Positions 29,023 through 37,804 of a DNA stretch of 64,000 nucleotides are shown piece after piece (the first letter of the stretch is position 1; each line of letters begins with the position of its first letter). Source of the stretch: Porticoccus sp038143955 (GTDB lineage: Bacteria; Pseudomonadota; Gammaproteobacteria; Pseudomonadales; Porticoccaceae); assembly GCA_038143955.1 (NCBI GenBank), contig JAYQMT010000005.1, positions 1,240,001 to 1,304,000 on the forward strand, read 5' to 3'. Under the pieces are notes generated by a model. It made no database searches and was not told the DNA's origin. It saw only the letters and a list, made by a program, of their open reading frames with translations. A program made the translations under genes and the position numbers.

Positions 29023-30390
29023 TCACTTTCCAATACAGAAGCTACCGAATATTTGTCCCAATAAATCATCACTACTATAAACACCTGTTATGGATGATAG
29101 AGATTGCTGTGCATGACGTAAGTCTTCAGCCAACAGCTCTCCTGCGACCGGTCCTAACAGTTGATTTTTTCCTGACATTAGATGTTTTTCTGTATTATTT
29201 AGGGCTTCAATATGTCTACGTCGCGCTACAAAAGAACCTTCATTAGTTCCTGTATAGCCCACACAACTCTTGAGGTGATCTCCAAGTGCCTCTAGTCCAT
29301 CGTGGCTTTTTGCGGAAAGAGTAACTGTAGCAAGCTTATCCTGTCTAATACCAGGAGAAAGATCGGAAATATCAGATTTATTTAACACAAAGGTAACATT
29401 ATTCCTTGTTGGATAACGACTATAGTATTCTGGCCAGTTTTCTTGAATATTCAAAGAATATTTTGAACTACTATCTATTACATATAAGACTCTATCAGCT
29501 TGATCAATTTCATCCCAAGCTCTCTTAATGCCCTCTTTTTCTAAAGAATTTTTTGTCTCGTGAAGCCCAGCTGTATCTATTATATGCAGCGGCATACCAT
29601 CTAGGTGAATATGTTCTCTTAGAACATCTCTTGTGGTACCAGCTATATCTGAAACGATTGCACTATCTCTTCTCGAAAGAGCATTTAGGAGACTTGATTT
29701 TCCGGCATTGGGTTTACCGGCTATGACTACTGACATACCCTCTGAAACTAATGAGCCCTGATGGGCTTTTTCTTTAATTTTTTTAACAAGGCTGAGCAGG
29801 GATTCTAATTCTATGCTTATTTTCGGATCTGCGAGAAAGTTAATTTCCTCTTCCGGAAAGTCGATTGCAGCCTCAATATAAGTGCGCAAACTTATCAAAT
29901 CTTCTAATAAAATAGCAATTCGTTTAGAAAATTCACCCTGCAACGATCTTATAGCGCACCTTGCAGCCTGCTCTGAAGATGCATGTATTAGGTCGGAAAT
30001 AGCCTCAGCTTGAATTAAATCTATTTTATTATTAAGGAACGCACGTTCAGAAAACTCCCCCGCACGGGCCAATCGAGCCCCCAGTTGTAAGCTGCGCTGT
30101 AATAACAAATCCATGACGGCTGGGCCGCCATGGCCGTGCAGTTCTAAAATCTCCTCTCCAGTAAATGAGTTTGGTGCAGGAAAATAAATAGCTATACCCT
30201 TATCAATGATAACGTTGTTATCGTCCATAAAACTTACATATACCGCTGACCTGGGTTCAAGTTTTTTGGAAACAAATTTTGATAAAAAAACTGAGAGATT
30301 CGAGCCGGAAATACGTAATATAGAAATTCCGCCTTTCCCAGGTGGTGTCGCAATGGCACATATATTGTCAGTATCAGTGATTACACTCAT
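29023..30390 (-). CDS. mnmE: tRNA modification GTPase MnmE (TrmE)
   Basis: With MnmG, MnmE installs the 5-carboxymethylaminomethyl group on U34 of certain tRNAs. At 455 residues it has E. coli length (454). The N-terminal folate-binding domain begins ICAIATPPGKGGISILRISG; the G domain has G1 GKPNAGKSSLLN, G2 IAGTTRDV, G3 DTAGLHE and G4 NKSD. It ends IFGSFCIGK, with the C-terminal C-I-G-K motif containing the catalytic Cys. In relatives mnmE precedes mnmG on the same strand; here it faces away, next to dnaA, because the rpmH-mnmE block is inverted. The reading frame is intact. Confidence 0.97.
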   Translation of the reverse strand: MSVITDTDNICAIATPPGKGGISILRISGSNLSVFLSKFVSKKLEPRSAVYVSFMDDNNVIIDKGIAIYFPAPNSFTGEEILELHGHGGPAVMDLLLQRSLQLGARLARAGEFSERAFLNNKIDLIQAEAISDLIHASSEQAARCAIRSLQGEFSKRIAILLEDLISLRTYIEAAIDFPEEEINFLADPKISIELESLLSLVKKIKEKAHQGSLVSEGMSVVIAGKPNAGKSSLLNALSRRDSAIVSDIAGTTRDVLREHIHLDGMPLHIIDTAGLHETKNSLEKEGIKRAWDEIDQADRVLYVIDSSSKYSLNIQENWPEYYSRYPTRNNVTFVLNKSDISDLSPGIRQDKLATVTLSAKSHDGLEALGDHLKSCVGYTGTNEGSFVARRRHIEALNNTEKHLMSGKNQLLGPVAGELLAEDLRHAQQSLSSITGVYSSDDLLGQIFGSFCIGK

Positions 30391-30445
30391 TCATAGTCTC
30401 AAATGTCGGTGCGTATGATATATTTGTTACAGGGTCCGTTTTGAT

Positions 30446-32134
30446 TTAAGCATTATCTATTTTGCGAGTAATGTACCATTGTTGAAGAATAGAAAGACAG
30501 TTGTTCACAGTCCAATAAAGCACCAAACCTGCAGGAAAAAATAAAAAGAAGAAAGTAAACGCTATAGGCATGATCTTCATTACTTTGGCCTGAATTGGAT
30601 CTGGGGGCGTCGGGTTAAGCTGCATTTGTATAAACATACTAGCTCCCATAATTAAAGGAAGAACGAAAAACGGATCTTTTACAGAAAGATCATTAATCCA
30701 TAGCACCCAAGGTGCGTGTCTTAATTCAACACTTTCCATCAACACCCAATATAATGCTATGAAAACTGGCATTTGCACCAATATAGGTAGACAGCCACCC
30801 ATTGGATTTACCTTTTCCCGTTTATATAAATTCATTGTTTCTTGAGACATTTTTTGTCTGTCGTCTCCATAAAGATCTTTCAAACGGAGCATTTCTGGTT
30901 GTAATTTGCGCATATTAGCCATAGAGGTATAACTTTTAGCTGATAGCTGAAAAAAAGCTGCTTTTATTAAAATCGTTAACATGATTATAGACCAGCCCCA
31001 GTTGCCGAAAATCTGGTGTAGTTGATACAGAACCCAGAAAAGCGGCTTTGCAATCATCCACAACCACCCATAATCTACAGTTAAGTCAAGATATGGTGAA
31101 ATTTCTTCAAGACGGTACTGGTCTTTGGGTCCCGTGTAAAAAGCTGCTTTGAGTTCGGCAATTTCTCCAGGTTTTAACTGAACCTGGGGTGAAGTAAAAC
31201 CCATGATATAAAAATCTTGATCACTGATCTTTCTCACATTAAAGTTATTTCGAATATTTTGATCTGGCACCCAAGCACTAACGAAATAATGCTGGACCAT
31301 TGCCACCCAACCACCATCAACAGTATCTTTAAAGGTTTCATCATTTATTTCAGAAAAATTTAACTTTTTATAGTTTTTTTCATTGGTTGTTAAAGCTGCA
31401 CCAAGAAAAGGCTGCATCCCCATCGCGGTAACATTGGTTGGATTATGGCTATCCCTTTTTATTTGACCGTAGAGTCCAGCTTGCCAGACAGACGCACTTT
31501 GATTGTTTATTTGGTACTCTAGATTAATTAAATAATCTGCTCTTTTAAAGGTAAACTGCTTAACAATTTTAACCCCCTCTTGTTCAAGCATTAAGCGGAC
31601 GATAAGATTGTCTTCATCATCTTTTAGCTTATATTGACTTGCGTTTGATGTAAATTTTGGTCTCCCTTTTTTTGTATCCGTTCCCTTCACGCCAATCAGT
31701 CCACTTTGGGCTAAAAAAGTTGAGTCTTGTGCTCTATTTAGTAGAACGAAAGGTGTTTCCTTGTCTGTAATGTTTTGTAAATGCTCAAGAAGCTCAACCC
31801 TAACAATATCTCCACCATGAGTGTCAATATGCACCCTTAAAACATCTGTGGTAACAACAACCAATCGAATATCCGCATCATTACCATCAGCGGTGGATGT
31901 ATCTATGGTGTTTGGTGTTTTTCCTGCATCCGGTAGCGGTGAACTTACAGGAATATCGCCTGTTGACTCTTTGGTTTGGGGTTTATTGGTTGCTGTAATA
32001 TCAGGGATCATCAGCTGACCTGAGGTATCGACCAGGATGGGGTTTCTTTTTGACTGAAAACCGTCCCACTCAAGGAAAAGCATATACAAAACAACCAACA
32101 TAGCACCAATGAGAAAAGAACGCTGCCAATCCAT
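30446..32134 (-). CDS. yidC: Membrane protein insertase YidC
   Basis: YidC inserts and folds inner-membrane proteins, including subunits c and a of the ATP synthase encoded nearby. At 562 residues it is close to E. coli (548). TM1 is at residues 7-21, then a large periplasmic domain to about residue 350, followed by the conserved core: GNWGWSIIMLTILIKAAFF, KSYTSMANMRKLQPEM, NPMGGCLPILVQMPVFIALY and VLYWTVNNCLSILQQWYITR. The Arg of the hydrophilic groove falls in TM2. It is one base after yidD's stop and 55 bases before mnmE, in the standard rpmH-rnpA-yidD-yidC-mnmE order. Confidence 0.97.
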   Translation of the reverse strand: MDWQRSFLIGAMLVVLYMLFLEWDGFQSKRNPILVDTSGQLMIPDITATNKPQTKESTGDIPVSSPLPDAGKTPNTIDTSTADGNDADIRLVVVTTDVLRVHIDTHGGDIVRVELLEHLQNITDKETPFVLLNRAQDSTFLAQSGLIGVKGTDTKKGRPKFTSNASQYKLKDDEDNLIVRLMLEQEGVKIVKQFTFKRADYLINLEYQINNQSASVWQAGLYGQIKRDSHNPTNVTAMGMQPFLGAALTTNEKNYKKLNFSEINDETFKDTVDGGWVAMVQHYFVSAWVPDQNIRNNFNVRKISDQDFYIMGFTSPQVQLKPGEIAELKAAFYTGPKDQYRLEEISPYLDLTVDYGWLWMIAKPLFWVLYQLHQIFGNWGWSIIMLTILIKAAFFQLSAKSYTSMANMRKLQPEMLRLKDLYGDDRQKMSQETMNLYKREKVNPMGGCLPILVQMPVFIALYWVLMESVELRHAPWVLWINDLSVKDPFFVLPLIMGASMFIQMQLNPTPPDPIQAKVMKIMPIAFTFFFLFFPAGLVLYWTVNNCLSILQQWYITRKIDNA

Positions 32135-32135
32135 A

Positions 32136-32387
32136 TTATTGCTTCCTGTTATTTTTATCTAAATGAGGTACGGGGTCATGGCCACTAGATCCCAATGGAT
32201 GACATTTTATTAATCGGCAACATAAAAGATATGTTCCTTTGAAAATGCCGTGTATTTTTATGGCCTCTTCTGCATAAGAAGAGCAGCTGGGATAATATCT
32301 ACAATGGTTTCCCATCCAGGGGCTCAGTAGATATCTGTAGAGTTTTATAGGTAAAATGTATATTGTTTCTAGTAGAGTTTTGATCAT
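32136..32387 (-). CDS. yidD: Membrane protein insertion efficiency factor YidD
   Basis: An 83-residue inner-membrane-associated protein that assists YidC-dependent insertion. The family signature is complete: LYRYLLSPWMGNHCRYYPSC near residues 17-36, then SSYAEEAIKIHG, and a C-terminal KCHPLGSSGHDPVP. The three conserved Cys and the N-terminal amphipathic helix are present. It overlaps the rnpA stop by four bases (32384-32387), suggesting coupled translation, and ends one base before yidC begins. Confidence 0.95.
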   Translation of the reverse strand: MIKTLLETIYILPIKLYRYLLSPWMGNHCRYYPSCSSYAEEAIKIHGIFKGTYLLCCRLIKCHPLGSSGHDPVPHLDKNNRKQ

Positions 32388-32749
32388 AATGGGTTCTGTA
32401 TTTTGTTTTTTAGTTGATCTAAACCCAAAGAAATTGACTTAGATTGATCTTTAAATGATAGTTTATTCATACCTTTACGAACAAGAAATATTATATCTAA
32501 AGCAGCAAGATTTTGTTGGTTTAATCGAAAAGATGATCTTATAACCCTTTTTATTCTATTTCGACCAACGGAAAGCCGTATATTCTTTTTTGCAACAATC
32601 ATTCCGAGCCTAGCGTATTCAAGTTTATTTTGGTGGGCTAATAATAAATATTTGGAGTTAGATACTTTGAAGTCTGTGTTTTCAAAAACAGACTGAAAGG
32701 ATTGTGCATTTAATAGTCGTTTATTTTTCTCAAAGCTGAAATTGGACAT
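32384..32749 (-). CDS. rnpA: Ribonuclease P protein component
   Basis: RnpA supports the catalytic RNase P RNA in removing tRNA 5' leaders. The protein has 121 residues (E. coli 119). The RNA-binding RNR helix is RLSVGRNRIKRVIRSSFRL near residues 58-76, preceded by LGMIVAKKNI; the N-terminal substrate-binding strand begins NKRLLNAQSFQSVF. It is 69 bases downstream of rpmH, the usual partner. The spacer contains a hairpin (32774-32810). The RNase P RNA gene itself is not in the window. Confidence 0.95.
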   Translation of the reverse strand: MSNFSFEKNKRLLNAQSFQSVFENTDFKVSNSKYLLLAHQNKLEYARLGMIVAKKNIRLSVGRNRIKRVIRSSFRLNQQNLAALDIIFLVRKGMNKLSFKDQSKSISLGLDQLKNKIQNPL

Positions 32750-32773
32750 ATTAGGTGTTGACGATATGTTTGT

Positions 32774-32810
32774 TTAAAACACGGTTGCCCACAAGGTGGG
32801 TAGGTTTTAA
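32774..32810. repeat. Hairpin in the rpmH-rnpA spacer
   Basis: The outer arms TTAAAAC (32774-32780) and GTTTTAA (32804-32810) pair perfectly. Inside them CCCAC (88-92) and GTGGG (96-100 of the same hundred) form a second GC-rich stem with a three-base loop. There is no T-run, so it is not a classic terminator. In this position a partial attenuator or RNA-processing site separating abundant rpmH message from scarce rnpA message would make sense; that role is inference. Confidence 0.5.
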
Positions 32811-32818
32811 TCTATGGG

Positions 32819-32953
32819 CTAGGATGCAAGGCTTTTACGACCTTTGGCCCGTCGACGATTTATAACCGCCCTTCCTGCTTTTGTAGCCATTCGTGAACGA
32901 AATCCATGGGTTCTTTTTTGTTTAAGTACGCTAGGTTGAAATGTTCTTTTCAT
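32819..32953 (-). CDS. rpmH: 50S ribosomal protein L34
   Basis: A short gene. It encodes 44 residues: MKRTFQPSVLKQKRTHGF at the N-terminus, then RSRMATKAGRAVINRRRAKG and RKSLAS. These are the invariant L34 elements (KRTFQPS, RKRTHGF, GR.V...RRAKGR). It begins the minus-strand run rpmH-rnpA-yidD-yidC-mnmE and is divergent from mnmG, whereas in Pseudomonas-type genomes rpmH is divergent from dnaA. Confidence 0.97.
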   Translation of the reverse strand: MKRTFQPSVLKQKRTHGFRSRMATKAGRAVINRRRAKGRKSLAS

Positions 32954-33142
32954 TAGAGGCTTCCATTTACTGAATAGTATGTTTCATTAAGGCGTTGGAT
33001 TTTAATGAAAAATCTTCTTTAGATCAATGAAAGAATTTGCTTTTTCAAGCTACGGTTTTGTTTGTGTTGTTTTAACTCTTTTTGCTTGTGAGTAAAATTG
33101 TAAAAAAGCCATAAAAACTTATGGATAAATAGTGGGTTGTTT

Positions 33143-33151
33143 TGTGAATAA
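33143..33151 (-). promoter_or_regulatory. DnaA box TTATTCACA
   Basis: Exact match to TTATNCACA on the minus strand (plus strand TGTGAATAA). It faces the identical box at 33188 with 36 bases between them. Confidence 0.6.
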
Positions 33152-33187
33152 ATCTGATTTTTTATTTTCTGTTGATAACATGTCGTT

Positions 33188-33196
33188 TTATTCACA
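33188..33196 (+). promoter_or_regulatory. DnaA box TTATTCACA
   Basis: Exact match to TTATNCACA on the plus strand, forming an inverted pair with 33143-33151. It ends 13 bases before the TATAAT at 33210, so DnaA binding here could also affect mnmG transcription. Confidence 0.6.
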
Positions 33197-33438
33197 ATTT
33201 GCGCATGGCTATAATACACTTTTTGCCCAACTTACAAAGAGGATCTAACTACCAATAAATATCTGATAAAACTACCTTTTTTGAGTTTTTCACAAAAAAG
33301 AGCTTCATTAATAGTAACAACATCAATAATATATACATATATATACCTATATATAATATGTTAATTAAGTTTGAATTGGCAGTTAATCCTTATGATCTTA
33401 TAATGACCTCATTGAAAATAATTTTAGACCCCTTGTTT

Positions 33439-35318
33439 ATGAAACATAGCGAAGAATTTGATGTAATTGTAATCGGTGGTGGACATGCTGGAACAGAAGC
33501 ATGTTTGGCCTCTGCGCGCATGGGCAGGAAAACATTATTACTAACACATAACATTGAAACGTTGGGTCAAATGTCATGTAACCCGGCCATAGGTGGCATA
33601 GGAAAAAGCCATTTAGTTAAAGAGATTGATGCTCTAGATGGATTAATGGCTAAAGCAACTGATCAAAGCGGCATACAATTTAGGGTTTTGAACGAAAGAA
33701 AAGGGCCTGCAGTTCGAGCTACAAGAGCACAAGCAGATAGAGCCTTGTATAGATCAACAGTAAGACACGCTCTAGAAAATCAACCAAACTTAATGATATT
33801 TCAACAAGCGGCTAATGACTTAATTCTCGACGCTGAGCGTGTCTCGGGTGTCATAACAGATATGGGTTTAAGTTTTTATGGTAAGACGGTTGTTTTAACT
33901 ACCGGTACATTTTTGGGTGGTAAGATTCACATTGGTTTAGAAAGCGAATCAGGTGGAAGAGCTGGAGACCCCCCTTCAATAAAACTCGCAAAAAGATTAC
34001 GAGACCTGCCTTTTAAGGTTAATAGGTTGAAAACCGGAACACCTCCACGACTCGATGCTAGATCAATAAATTTTAGCGGCTTGTTAGCCCAATGGGGGGA
34101 TAAGCCAGAACCAACAATGTCTTACTTGGGGCACAGTAACCAGCACCCAAAACAAGTTTGTTGCTACATAACTCACACAAATATAAACACACATGAAATT
34201 ATAAAAAAAGGATCTAAGCGGTCACCAATATACTCCGGTATCATAGAAGGAGTTGGCCCAAGATATTGCCCCTCCATAGAAGATAAGGTTATTAGTTTTG
34301 CTGATAAAAATTCACACCAAATTTTTATAGAACCAGAAGGCCTCACGACAAACGAGATTTACCCAAACGGTATATCAACAAGTCTTCCGTTTGATGTTCA
34401 AGTAGAGCTGGTGAGGTCAATCAAAGGCTTTGAAAGAGCACATATTACAAGACCGGGCTATGCAATTGAATATGATTTTTTGAACCCACAAGATTTAAAA
34501 GGGTCCCTAGAAACTAAGCATATCAGCGGTTTATTTCTTGCAGGACAAATAAATGGGACCACCGGTTACGAGGAAGCTGGTGCACAGGGGTTATTGGCTG
34601 GATCTAACGCTGCCTTGTTATCTCAAGATAAAGAATCATGGTCGGTTGGTCGTGATGAGGGTTACATTGGCGTTTTGGTGGACGACCTGATCACCATGGG
34701 AACAACTGAGCCTTATAGAATGTTCACTAGTAGAGCGGAGTATCGTTTGTTGTTAAGGCAAGACAACGCCGATTTACGTTTGACAGAAAAAGGTAGAAGC
34801 ATAGGTTTGGTTGGTGATGAGAGGTGGGAAGCTTTTTGCGAAAAAAGAGAAGCCATAGAGCTAGAAAAACAGAGATTAAAGAGCAACTGGATCCAAGTTG
34901 ATTCAGCGCTAGCTAGCGAAATAAATGACAAATTTGATACCCCTTAACCCATGAGTACAATATGTTAGATCTACTAAAAAGGCCTGAGTTGAGGTATCAC
35001 AACTTAGTAAAACCAAATGACCCAATGAGCGCCCCACAAGATGTTGCTGAGCAAATAGAAATTCAAGCTAAATATTCTGGATATATTGATCGGCAAAAAC
35101 AGGATATTGAAAAACTTCACAGGCAAGAAGATACTAAGATTCCAAAAAGCCTTAAACTTGATCAAATCCAAGGCCTTTCAAACGAAGTAAAACAAAAACT
35201 TTTAGATGTTAGACCAGAAACCCTAGCACAAGCTTCACGTATTCCTGGGATAACACCAGCAGCGATTTCTATACTGCTTATTTACTTAAAAAAACATTCA
35301 GAAAAAAAGACAGCATAA
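33439..35318 (+). CDS. mnmG: tRNA uridine 5-carboxymethylaminomethyl modification enzyme MnmG/GidA (one frameshift)
   Basis: MnmG is the FAD protein that works with MnmE on tRNA U34. The N-terminus EFDVIVIGGGHAGTEACLA has the Rossmann GxGxxG site, followed by MSCNPAIGGIGKSHLVKEID and later RLKTGTPPRL and FTSRAEYRLLLRQDNADLRL. I choose the ATG at 33439 because it puts the FAD motif at the N-terminus as in E. coli; the frame is open further upstream, through spacer-like sequence. The break is the C4 run 34940-34943; five C's read DTPLTHEYNMLDLLKRPELR, matching PLSREASGEDLLRRPEM, and give 626 residues (E. coli 629). rsmG follows after two bases. Confidence 0.95.
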
Positions 35319-35320
35319 AA

Positions 35321-35954
35321 ATGATAGAAACACTGCAACAAATGCTCGAAGATGGTATTGAAAAACTAGGCTTAAAAATTACAGCCCTACAAGTTTCGCA
35401 GCTGCTATTTTATATAGAAATATTAGATAAATGGAATGGTGCGTACAACCTAACTTCCGTCCGTAGCAAAGATCGAATGGTAGCGATTCATATTTTAGAT
35501 AGCCTTAGCATAGCTCCATTTGTTGAAGGAAAAAGCTTATTAGATGCAGGCACCGGTGCAGGTTTACCTGGGATTCCCTTAGCAATACTTTACCCCGATC
35601 GACACTTCACATTGTTAGATTCAAACGGAAAAAAAATAAGATTTATATTTCAAGTGAAAAAAAAGTTAAGCCTTAAAAATCTGACAGAGGTTCAATGTCG
35701 TCTAGAAGATTACAAACCAAAAGTTCTCTTTGATGCCATCACCAGTAGAGCGTTATCTTCTCTGCGTGATATGACACAAAAAACCAAATCATCTTTTGAA
35801 AAAAGAGGGAAGGTTTTACGCAATGAAGGGTTATCTTCCCCGACAAGAGTTGAGTATGTTAACAAAACATTATAAGGTCATTAATTCACATAAATTATTA
35901 GTGCCAGGCATAGAAAGCGATCGACACCTTATCGAGATAGGTTCTCACAACTAA
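35321..35954 (+). CDS. rsmG: 16S rRNA (guanine527-N7)-methyltransferase RsmG/GidB (one frameshift)
   Basis: RsmG methylates G527 of 16S rRNA using SAM. Family sequence: WNGAYNLTSVRSKDRMVAIH, HILDSLSIAPF, then the SAM motif LLDAGTGAGLPGIPLAIL and SRALSSLRDM. The open frame ends early at 35875, but the conserved C-terminus FYAMKGYLPRQEL, then KVINSHKLLVPGIESDRHLI, lies in another frame up to a TAA at 35954. One base too many in the G3 run 35807-35809 explains it: with two G's the junction is KRGRFYAMKGYLP, and the protein has 210 residues (E. coli 207). parA begins 19 bases later. Confidence 0.93.
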
Positions 35955-35973
35955 AACCCCCTGAGGAAGTTTT

Positions 35974-36750
35974 GTGGCCAAAATATTCACTGTTGCTAAT
36001 CAAAAAGGCGGGGTAGGAAAAACTACAACCAGTATAAATTTAGCCGCCTCTTTAGCTAGCTATAAAAAACGTATTCTTTTGGTTGACATGGATCCCCAAG
36101 GAAACGCCACTATGGGTAGTGGCATCGATAAATTGAATCTTAAAAATTCTGTACTTGACGTGTTGACTGGAGATATCGATATATCAGACTCCATTAGGAC
36201 AAGTCAGGCCGGAGGTTATGATTTGCTCCCATCAAATGGCGACCTTACAGCAGCAGAGGTTGAATTATTAGGGTTTAAAAATAAAGAAAGCCGACTAAGA
36301 CACGCACTAATAAGTGTAAAAGATGATTATGATTTTATAATAATTGACTGCCCCCCTTCACTAAGTATGCTTACCATAAATTCATTGGTTTCTTGCGATG
36401 GTGTAATTGTTCCAATGCAGTGCGAGTATTTCGCTCTCGAAGGGTTGTCCGATTTAATTGGAACTATAGGTAAAATTAGTCAACGACTTAATCCTAAATT
36501 AAAATTGGAAGGAATAGTAAGGACAATGTTCGATCCAAGAAACACACTTTCTAATGAAGTAACAGCCCAGCTAACAAAACATTTCGAAAGGGTAATGTAT
36601 CAGATCGCAATACCACGTAATGTTCGCCTTGCCGAGGCACCTAGCCATGGTTTACCAGGGCTCGTTTACGATAAAAAATCAAAAGGTGCATTAGCATACC
36701 TTGGTCTGGCTGGTGAAATTCTCAGACGAGAACGAGAGCCCACTAACTAA
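35974..36750 (+). CDS. parA: Chromosome partitioning ATPase ParA
   Basis: ParA (Soj family) is the nucleoid-bound ATPase that moves ParB-parS complexes and thus sister origins apart. The deviant Walker A KGGVGKTTT is at residues 11-19 with the signature Lys, followed by LVDMDPQGNATMGSGI, the Walker B IIIDCPPSLSMLTINSL and IPRNVRLAEAPSHG. At 258 residues it is the small chromosomal type without an N-terminal DNA-binding domain. The start is GTG with GAGGAAG upstream. It is followed by parB after 14 bases; its targets, two parS sites, are in recF. Confidence 0.96.
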   Translation: MAKIFTVANQKGGVGKTTTSINLAASLASYKKRILLVDMDPQGNATMGSGIDKLNLKNSVLDVLTGDIDISDSIRTSQAGGYDLLPSNGDLTAAEVELLGFKNKESRLRHALISVKDDYDFIIIDCPPSLSMLTINSLVSCDGVIVPMQCEYFALEGLSDLIGTIGKISQRLNPKLKLEGIVRTMFDPRNTLSNEVTAQLTKHFERVMYQIAIPRNVRLAEAPSHGLPGLVYDKKSKGALAYLGLAGEILRREREPTN

Positions 36751-36764
36751 AAATAGGTATAAAA

Positions 36765-37640
36765 ATGGTAAAGAGAAAAGGATTAGGGAGAGGACTGGAC
36801 GCTCTATTAGATGCTGGACAGAAGGATGCGTCCAATGCAAAGCTAAACAAAAACCAAGCCAATGAAGGACTACTAGTTAACTTGCCAGTTGAGTTTTTAA
36901 CAAAAGGAGAATATCAACCGCGACGAGATATGTCGCCGGAAGCCCTAGATGAATTAGCTGAATCAATTAAATTACATGGTGTTATGCAACCTATTGTCGT
37001 TAGGAAAATAGAACATGAAAAGTATGAAATAATCGCTGGGGAGAGAAGGTGGCGCGCAGCACAACTGGCAGGTTTAGACGTAGTTCCGGCACTTGAAAAA
37101 AATGTTTCTGATAACGCTGCACTGGCAATGTCTTTGATTGAAAACATACAGCGTGAAGACCTTACCGCTGTTGAGGAGGCTCAGGCATTAAGGCGACTTC
37201 AAGAAGAGTTTAACTTAACACAACAGGAGGTAGCTGATGCAGTTAGTAAGTCTCGAAGCACTGTAACTAATCTAATCCGCCTTATGTCTCTAGAAAAAGA
37301 AGTTCAAAAATTACTAGAGCATGGTGACCTGGAAATGGGACATGCGAGAGCCCTGTTGGCCCTTGATGGAAGCATGCAGCTTAATGCAGCCAGAATTGCT
37401 GTTTCAAAAAGCATGAGCGTAAGGCAAATTGAAGCATATATTAGATTTTTGCTGCAAGAAAAAAAGCCCACCGATTTAAAAAAACAATCTATTCCCGACA
37501 TCAAAATCCTTGAAGACCAACTCTCAAACACCCTTGGAGCGCCAGTAGCTCTTCAACACAATGCTAGTGGAAAAGGTCGTCTCATATTAAAATATAACAG
37601 CTTAGAAGAGCTGGATGGCATCTTGGAGCACATAAAATAA
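36765..37640 (+). CDS. parB: Chromosome partitioning CTPase/DNA-binding protein ParB
   Basis: ParB (Spo0J family) binds parS and spreads along neighbouring DNA as a CTP-dependent clamp. The N-terminus KRKGLGRGLDALL carries the short ParA-stimulating segment; the CTP-binding motifs are QPRRDMSPEALDELAESIK and GERRWRAAQLAG. The central helix-turn-helix that reads parS is LTQQEVADAVSKSRSTVTNLI. The C-terminal dimerisation domain ends LEELDGILEHIK. The length of 291 residues is typical. No parS site lies inside or directly next to parAB; the two found are 11-12 kb to the left in recF. Confidence 0.96.
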   Translation: MVKRKGLGRGLDALLDAGQKDASNAKLNKNQANEGLLVNLPVEFLTKGEYQPRRDMSPEALDELAESIKLHGVMQPIVVRKIEHEKYEIIAGERRWRAAQLAGLDVVPALEKNVSDNAALAMSLIENIQREDLTAVEEAQALRRLQEEFNLTQQEVADAVSKSRSTVTNLIRLMSLEKEVQKLLEHGDLEMGHARALLALDGSMQLNAARIAVSKSMSVRQIEAYIRFLLQEKKPTDLKKQSIPDIKILEDQLSNTLGAPVALQHNASGKGRLILKYNSLEELDGILEHIK

Positions 37641-37726
37641 TTGTACTCAAATCTAATACTTATTATAAAAACGACCGTCGCACGATAAATTTACAGCTAA
37701 TTTGGTGATATTACATCAAAGATATC

Positions 37727-37755
37727 TTGAATCTGTTGCTCGTACTACCTATAAT
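37727..37755 (+). promoter_or_regulatory. Sigma70 promoter of the atp operon
   Basis: TTGAAT (37727-37732) and a perfect TATAAT (37750-37755) are separated by exactly 17 bases in the parB-atpI spacer, about 50 bases before the atpI start. It is the best sigma70 promoter I can see in the window and fits the start of a highly expressed operon ending at the terminator at 44784. Confidence 0.75.
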
Positions 37756-37804
37756 TGCGGGCATTTCAAAAGTAAGGTACCGACAAAGAAAACACTGGTG
37801 ATGC

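Larger units (their letters stand above)
32954..33438. other. rpmH-mnmG spacer with DnaA-box-like sites (candidate oriC)
   Basis: A 485-base AT-rich spacer with no credible gene; the one open frame inside is low-complexity. It holds two perfect TTATTCACA boxes facing each other (33143-33151 minus; 33188-33196 plus), a one-mismatch TTATCCATA (33120-33128 minus), a TATAAT at 33210-33215 that may be the mnmG -10, and a TA-repeat tract at 33328-33359. The position between rpmH and the outward-reading mnmG-parAB-atp run makes it the better candidate for oriC by gene polarity: every gene on its left side from mnmE to gyrB reads left, and every gene from mnmG to glmS reads right. Confidence 0.6.

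Noticed and set aside
33019..33219. 66-codon open frame on the minus strand in the rpmH-mnmG spacer
   Set aside because: Rich in Lys, Gln and Asn with no domain, no Shine-Dalgarno sequence, and lies across DnaA boxes; typical of AT-rich spacer DNA.
33328..33359. TA-rich alternating tract before mnmG as a microsatellite or switch
   Set aside because: Irregular and short; low-complexity AT DNA is expected near an origin. Phase variation is not supported.
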